Source: CAKSIN01 sp964423705 (GTDB lineage Bacteria > Bacillota > Clostridia > UMGS1810). Taken from it: DNA of 9,354 nt. A model generated the notes under the pieces. It was not told the DNA's origin and did not search any database. It saw only the letters and a list, made by a program, of their open reading frames with translations. Below are positions 6,618-9,354 of this stretch, piece by piece. Location of the stretch: positions 1 through 9,354 of the forward strand of contig CAYRGA010000072.1 in NCBI GenBank assembly GCA_964423705.1, written 5' to 3'. The stretch's first letter is position 1. Each line of letters starts with the position of its first letter. The position numbers and the translations under genes are program-made.

Positions 6618-7049
6618 ATGTATAACACATTTCATAAAATCAAATACATTATACTGATAGCCTTGCTGCCGGCGATATTGATTTCACTTTTGCCGGCAAA
6701 TATCGGTGTGTTCAAAAACGCAGAACGACGTGATGATATTTCCGCGGACGTAAGCATGGGTTTTGACAGCAGAGGCATGAGTGATGCCGTCGTTTCGGGT
6801 GCATTTGCCGAGTTTCTCGGAAGATATACTCAATTCGTGCGGCTTAAAAATTTCGGCGGATGCACGGGCGGATTAAAGACTGCCGCAGCCGTCAAATACA
6901 AATTCGACTTTAATCAAAACAACATCTATACACCCGTACGAATACCGTATTATGCCGAGATATGCATGATACTCTCACTGATTGTCATTACCTTTATTTT
7001 TTTGACGGACGGAAAAAAGCGCTCAAAATTTATTATACATATATCATAA
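6618..7049 (+). CDS. Unrecognised small membrane protein, two predicted TM segments
   Basis: A 143-residue protein of unknown family. It has a short basic N-terminus (HKIKY), a hydrophobic segment at about 10-30, a middle region of roughly 80 polar residues (about 33-112) with one GGCTGG at 80-85, a second hydrophobic segment at about 112-129, and a basic tail (DGKKRSK). The positive charge at both ends suggests both termini face the cytoplasm and the middle region is outside. The start is ATG 6618 with AAAGGA at 6604-6609 and an 8-base gap. It lies 33 bases after the CNNM/CorC gene and 21 bases before secDF with no terminator in either gap, so co-transcription is likely. A link to SecDF or to the CNNM protein can only be guessed. 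The ribosome site, tight spacing and hydrophobic pattern argue for a real gene. Confidence 0.8.
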   Translation: MYNTFHKIKYIILIALLPAILISLLPANIGVFKNAERRDDISADVSMGFDSRGMSDAVVSGAFAEFLGRYTQFVRLKNFGGCTGGLKTAAAVKYKFDFNQNNIYTPVRIPYYAEICMILSLIVITFIFLTDGKKRSKFIIHIS

Positions 7050-7070
7050 TAATATTTTGAGGTGAAAATT

Positions 7071-9269
7071 TTGAATATAAAAATTAATAAAAGTATATTT
7101 TGGATACTGTTTGTGATTATCGCTCTTATAACCTACGCCTCCATTTTTGGAGCAAGCATCGGAGCATTTAAAATACCGAGTGCGGCAGACATGAGATTCG
7201 GCATCGATATTAAAGGCGGCGTGGAAGCTACATATTTCCCCAAAAATTATGACGGCGTTCCGTCATCGGACGAGCTTAACTCCGCAAAGCAAATCATAGA
7301 GCAGAGATGCGATGCGCAGAACATTCTCGACCGCGATATAACCGTCAATAAGGAAAACGGCTCCATCCTGGTGCGTTTCCCGTGGAAATCCGACGAAAAG
7401 GAATTTAATCCCGAAAAGGCTATCGCCGAGCTTGGTGAAACCGCCCTTCTGACCTTCAGGGACCCGGATGGCAATATCCTTTTGGAGGGCAAAAACGTCA
7501 AGAAAGCCGCTCCACGTTACGATGAACAGACAAAACAGCAGGTAGTATCACTGGAATTTGATTCAAAAGGCGCAGAACTTTTTGAACAGGCTACGGAAAA
7601 ACTCATCGGCAGCCAAATGGCAATATACATGGACGATATGATGATATCCGCTCCGCGTGTCGAAGAAAAAATCTCCGGCGGACAAGCCGTGATAACCGGA
7701 ATGGAAAATGCCGAAGCGGCATCAGACCTCGCTTCAAAGATAAACTCCGGTTCCCTCCCCTTCTCGCTGGAATCGAAAAACTACAACGCCATAAGCCCGA
7801 TTATGGGAACGGGCGCACTTGATGTAATGGTATACGCCGGTATTGCGGCATTTGTGCTGATTTGTCTGTTTATGATTATAAAATACAGACTTCCCGGATT
7901 TGTTGCGGTATTTGCACTGTCACTCCAGGTAGCATGCCAGCTGCTCGCACTTTCTGTGCCGCAGTTCACAGTTACCCTCCCGGGTATAGCGGCTGTCATT
8001 CTTTCTATCGGAATGGGCGTCGATGCGAATATCATCACAGCAGAGCGTATAAAAGAGGAAATCGCCGACGGAAAAACTGTTCGCGCAGCTATCGAATCAG
8101 GCTTTCACAAGGCGTTCTCATCGGTATTTGACGGAAACATCACCGTTATTATAGTCGCCGTGATACTTATGATATTCGGCTCGGGAACCATGCTTTCCTT
8201 CGGTTACTCACTTCTCACCGGAGTTATTCTCAACTTCCTGTGCGGTGTGGTAACATCAAAGCTCATGATAAAATCCCTCAGCGGATATGAAGTATTCAGA
8301 AAGCCGTTCCTCTACGGAAACGGTAAGAAAAACGAGAGAATCCATCGTTTTTATCAGAATCGTTTCAAATACTATGCTGTGTCCCTCGCCATATTCCTGT
8401 TGGGAATCATATGCATATTTACAAACGGTATAGACTTTGACATTCAGTTCAAGGGCGGCGCTATATTAAACTACACCTATACACAGGATATCGATACAAC
8501 CAAGGCGGAAGCAGTAGCGGAGGAAACCCTCGGCAGAAAATGCGATGTCCAGACCAAATCCGATCTATCCTCAGACACCACAAAGCTGGTACTTAACCTC
8601 GCCGGCAAAAACGGCTTGGCATCGGATGACCAAGACAAGCTGACAAACGCACTCAAAGAAGCCTTCCCCGACAACAGTATAAAGCTTTCCGATGTGTCGG
8701 TCGTAGAGCCCTTCATAGGCAAGGACTTCGCCATAGACAGTGCGAAAGCCATCATAATTTCGTCAATACTCATCATACTGTATGTGTGGTTCAGCTTCCG
8801 AAAGGTGTCGGGTCTGTCGGCAGGCGTTACGGGACTCATAGCACTTTTGCACGATGTACTCATAGTGTTCTTCGCATTTATAGTGTTCAGAATCCCGATA
8901 AATGATTCGTTTATCTCCGCAACACTCACCATCCTCGGCTTTTCCATAAACGATACCATCGTAATCTATGACCGAGTACGTGAGAACAAGCTCTTCTACG
9001 GAGGCAAAATGCCGATTGAGGACATAGTAAACAAGAGTATAACTCAGTCCTTTACGCGTTCGCTCAACACGAACCTTTGTACCCTCTTAAGCGTAGCGGT
9101 TATCTACGTATTCGCATATGTACGTGACATACAGTCGATAAAGAGCTTCGCTCTGCCGATGATATTCGGTATAATAAGCGGCTGCTACTCCACCGTATGC
9201 ATAGCAGGTCCCATATGGGTAAGCTGGCAGAAACACGCACAGAAAAAATTAAAACCCAATCAGCAGTAG
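7071..9269 (+). CDS. secDF: Fused protein-export membrane subunit SecDF
   Basis: A 732-residue fusion of SecD and SecF, as in Bacillus (about 737). It uses the proton motive force to help preproteins finish SecYEG translocation. Numbered from TTG 7071: TM1 at about 8-28, FGIDIKGG at 43-50, the periplasmic-side P1 domain at about 55-230, then SecD TM2-6 with GMGVDAN at 314-320 (D318). The SecF half begins near 430 with FKGG at 460-463 and GFSINDTIVIYDRVRENK at 623-640 (D628), with R663 following in SFTRSLNTN. D318, D628 and R663 match the proton-path residues known from Thermus SecDF. The start chosen is TTG 7071, because GAGGTG (7059-7064) lies 6 bases before it. The GTG at 7062 is part of that ribosome site and would add only three residues. 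It is the last gene of the CNNM-small protein-secDF cluster and is followed by a strong terminator. No truncation or frameshift is seen. Confidence 0.96.
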   Translation: MNIKINKSIFWILFVIIALITYASIFGASIGAFKIPSAADMRFGIDIKGGVEATYFPKNYDGVPSSDELNSAKQIIEQRCDAQNILDRDITVNKENGSILVRFPWKSDEKEFNPEKAIAELGETALLTFRDPDGNILLEGKNVKKAAPRYDEQTKQQVVSLEFDSKGAELFEQATEKLIGSQMAIYMDDMMISAPRVEEKISGGQAVITGMENAEAASDLASKINSGSLPFSLESKNYNAISPIMGTGALDVMVYAGIAAFVLICLFMIIKYRLPGFVAVFALSLQVACQLLALSVPQFTVTLPGIAAVILSIGMGVDANIITAERIKEEIADGKTVRAAIESGFHKAFSSVFDGNITVIIVAVILMIFGSGTMLSFGYSLLTGVILNFLCGVVTSKLMIKSLSGYEVFRKPFLYGNGKKNERIHRFYQNRFKYYAVSLAIFLLGIICIFTNGIDFDIQFKGGAILNYTYTQDIDTTKAEAVAEETLGRKCDVQTKSDLSSDTTKLVLNLAGKNGLASDDQDKLTNALKEAFPDNSIKLSDVSVVEPFIGKDFAIDSAKAIIISSILIILYVWFSFRKVSGLSAGVTGLIALLHDVLIVFFAFIVFRIPINDSFISATLTILGFSINDTIVIYDRVRENKLFYGGKMPIEDIVNKSITQSFTRSLNTNLCTLLSVAVIYVFAYVRDIQSIKSFALPMIFGIISGCYSTVCIAGPIWVSWQKHAQKKLKPNQQ

Positions 9270-9282
9270 TTTAACTTAATTT

Positions 9283-9328
9283 AAAATGCAGGAAAAATAT
9301 ATTTATGATATATTTTTCTTGCATTTTT
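9283..9328 (+). terminator. Strong 20-bp hairpin terminator after secDF
   Basis: Bases 9283-9302 pair with 9308-9327 over 20 bp with a single G-U pair and a TTATG loop; the core is AAAATGCAGGAAAAATATAT. T-rich sequence flanks the 3' side and A-rich sequence the 5' side, so it could also stop transcription arriving from the right. Confidence 0.88.
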
Positions 9329-9347
9329 ATTTATAATAAGGTATAAT
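9319..9347 (+). promoter_or_regulatory. Possible promoter for the next gene
   Basis: TTGCAT (9319-9324), a 17-base spacer and a perfect TATAAT (9342-9347) sit at the right edge. The -35 matches the consensus at only three positions and lies within the 3' arm of the secDF terminator. The downstream gene is outside the window, so this stays tentative. Confidence 0.35.
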
Positions 9348-9354
9348 ATAATAT

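Noticed and set aside
1..9354. CRISPR array, insertion sequence, phage genes, tRNA or rRNA
   Set aside because: No spaced direct repeats, transposase or integrase motifs, or tRNA/rRNA signatures were seen. The gene content looks like ordinary chromosome.

Overview
The window reads as a chromosomal segment from a Firmicute, most likely class Clostridia. The grounds are moderate GC content, strong AGGAGG/GAGGTG ribosome sites, two probable TTG starts, sharp TTGACA/TATAAT-type promoters, a PocR-AraC regulator and a fused SecDF. Genus cannot be told from the sequence alone.

Left part (1-3267) is a divergent carbohydrate locus. On the minus strand an FGGY-family sugar kinase is followed 37 bases later by a class II ketose-(bis)phosphate aldolase that runs off the left edge. 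On the plus strand lies an AraC-type regulator with an N-terminal PocR-like sensor domain. The two transcripts start from promoters that overlap in the 125-base gap, so the regulator probably controls both. The likely scheme is that a ketose or polyol-derived sugar is phosphorylated, then cleaved to triose/aldehyde. The substrate is not readable from sequence.

Middle (3268-5080) is a single gene with its own near-consensus promoter and a 136-base leader. It encodes a PutP-type sodium/solute (proline) symporter and is followed by a hairpin terminator.

Right part (5090-9354) is a co-directional cluster. A structured leader of about 160 bases holds an unannotated 30-codon ORF whose product begins MDPLPR. 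It is followed by a CNNM/CorC-family (DUF21-CBS-CorC) membrane protein, an unrecognised 143-residue membrane protein, and a fused SecDF protein-export subunit. A 20-bp terminator hairpin closes the cluster, and a possible promoter for the next gene overlaps its 3' arm.

The most interesting item is the leader before the CNNM/CorC gene. The ORF has a good ribosome site. Its codons 5-7 form the strand that can pair with the Shine-Dalgarno sequence of the downstream gene. Its Pro/acidic start resembles the MgtL-type peptides that tune Mg2+ transporter genes in enterobacteria. This suggests a ribosome-mediated ion-sensing switch, which is inference only.
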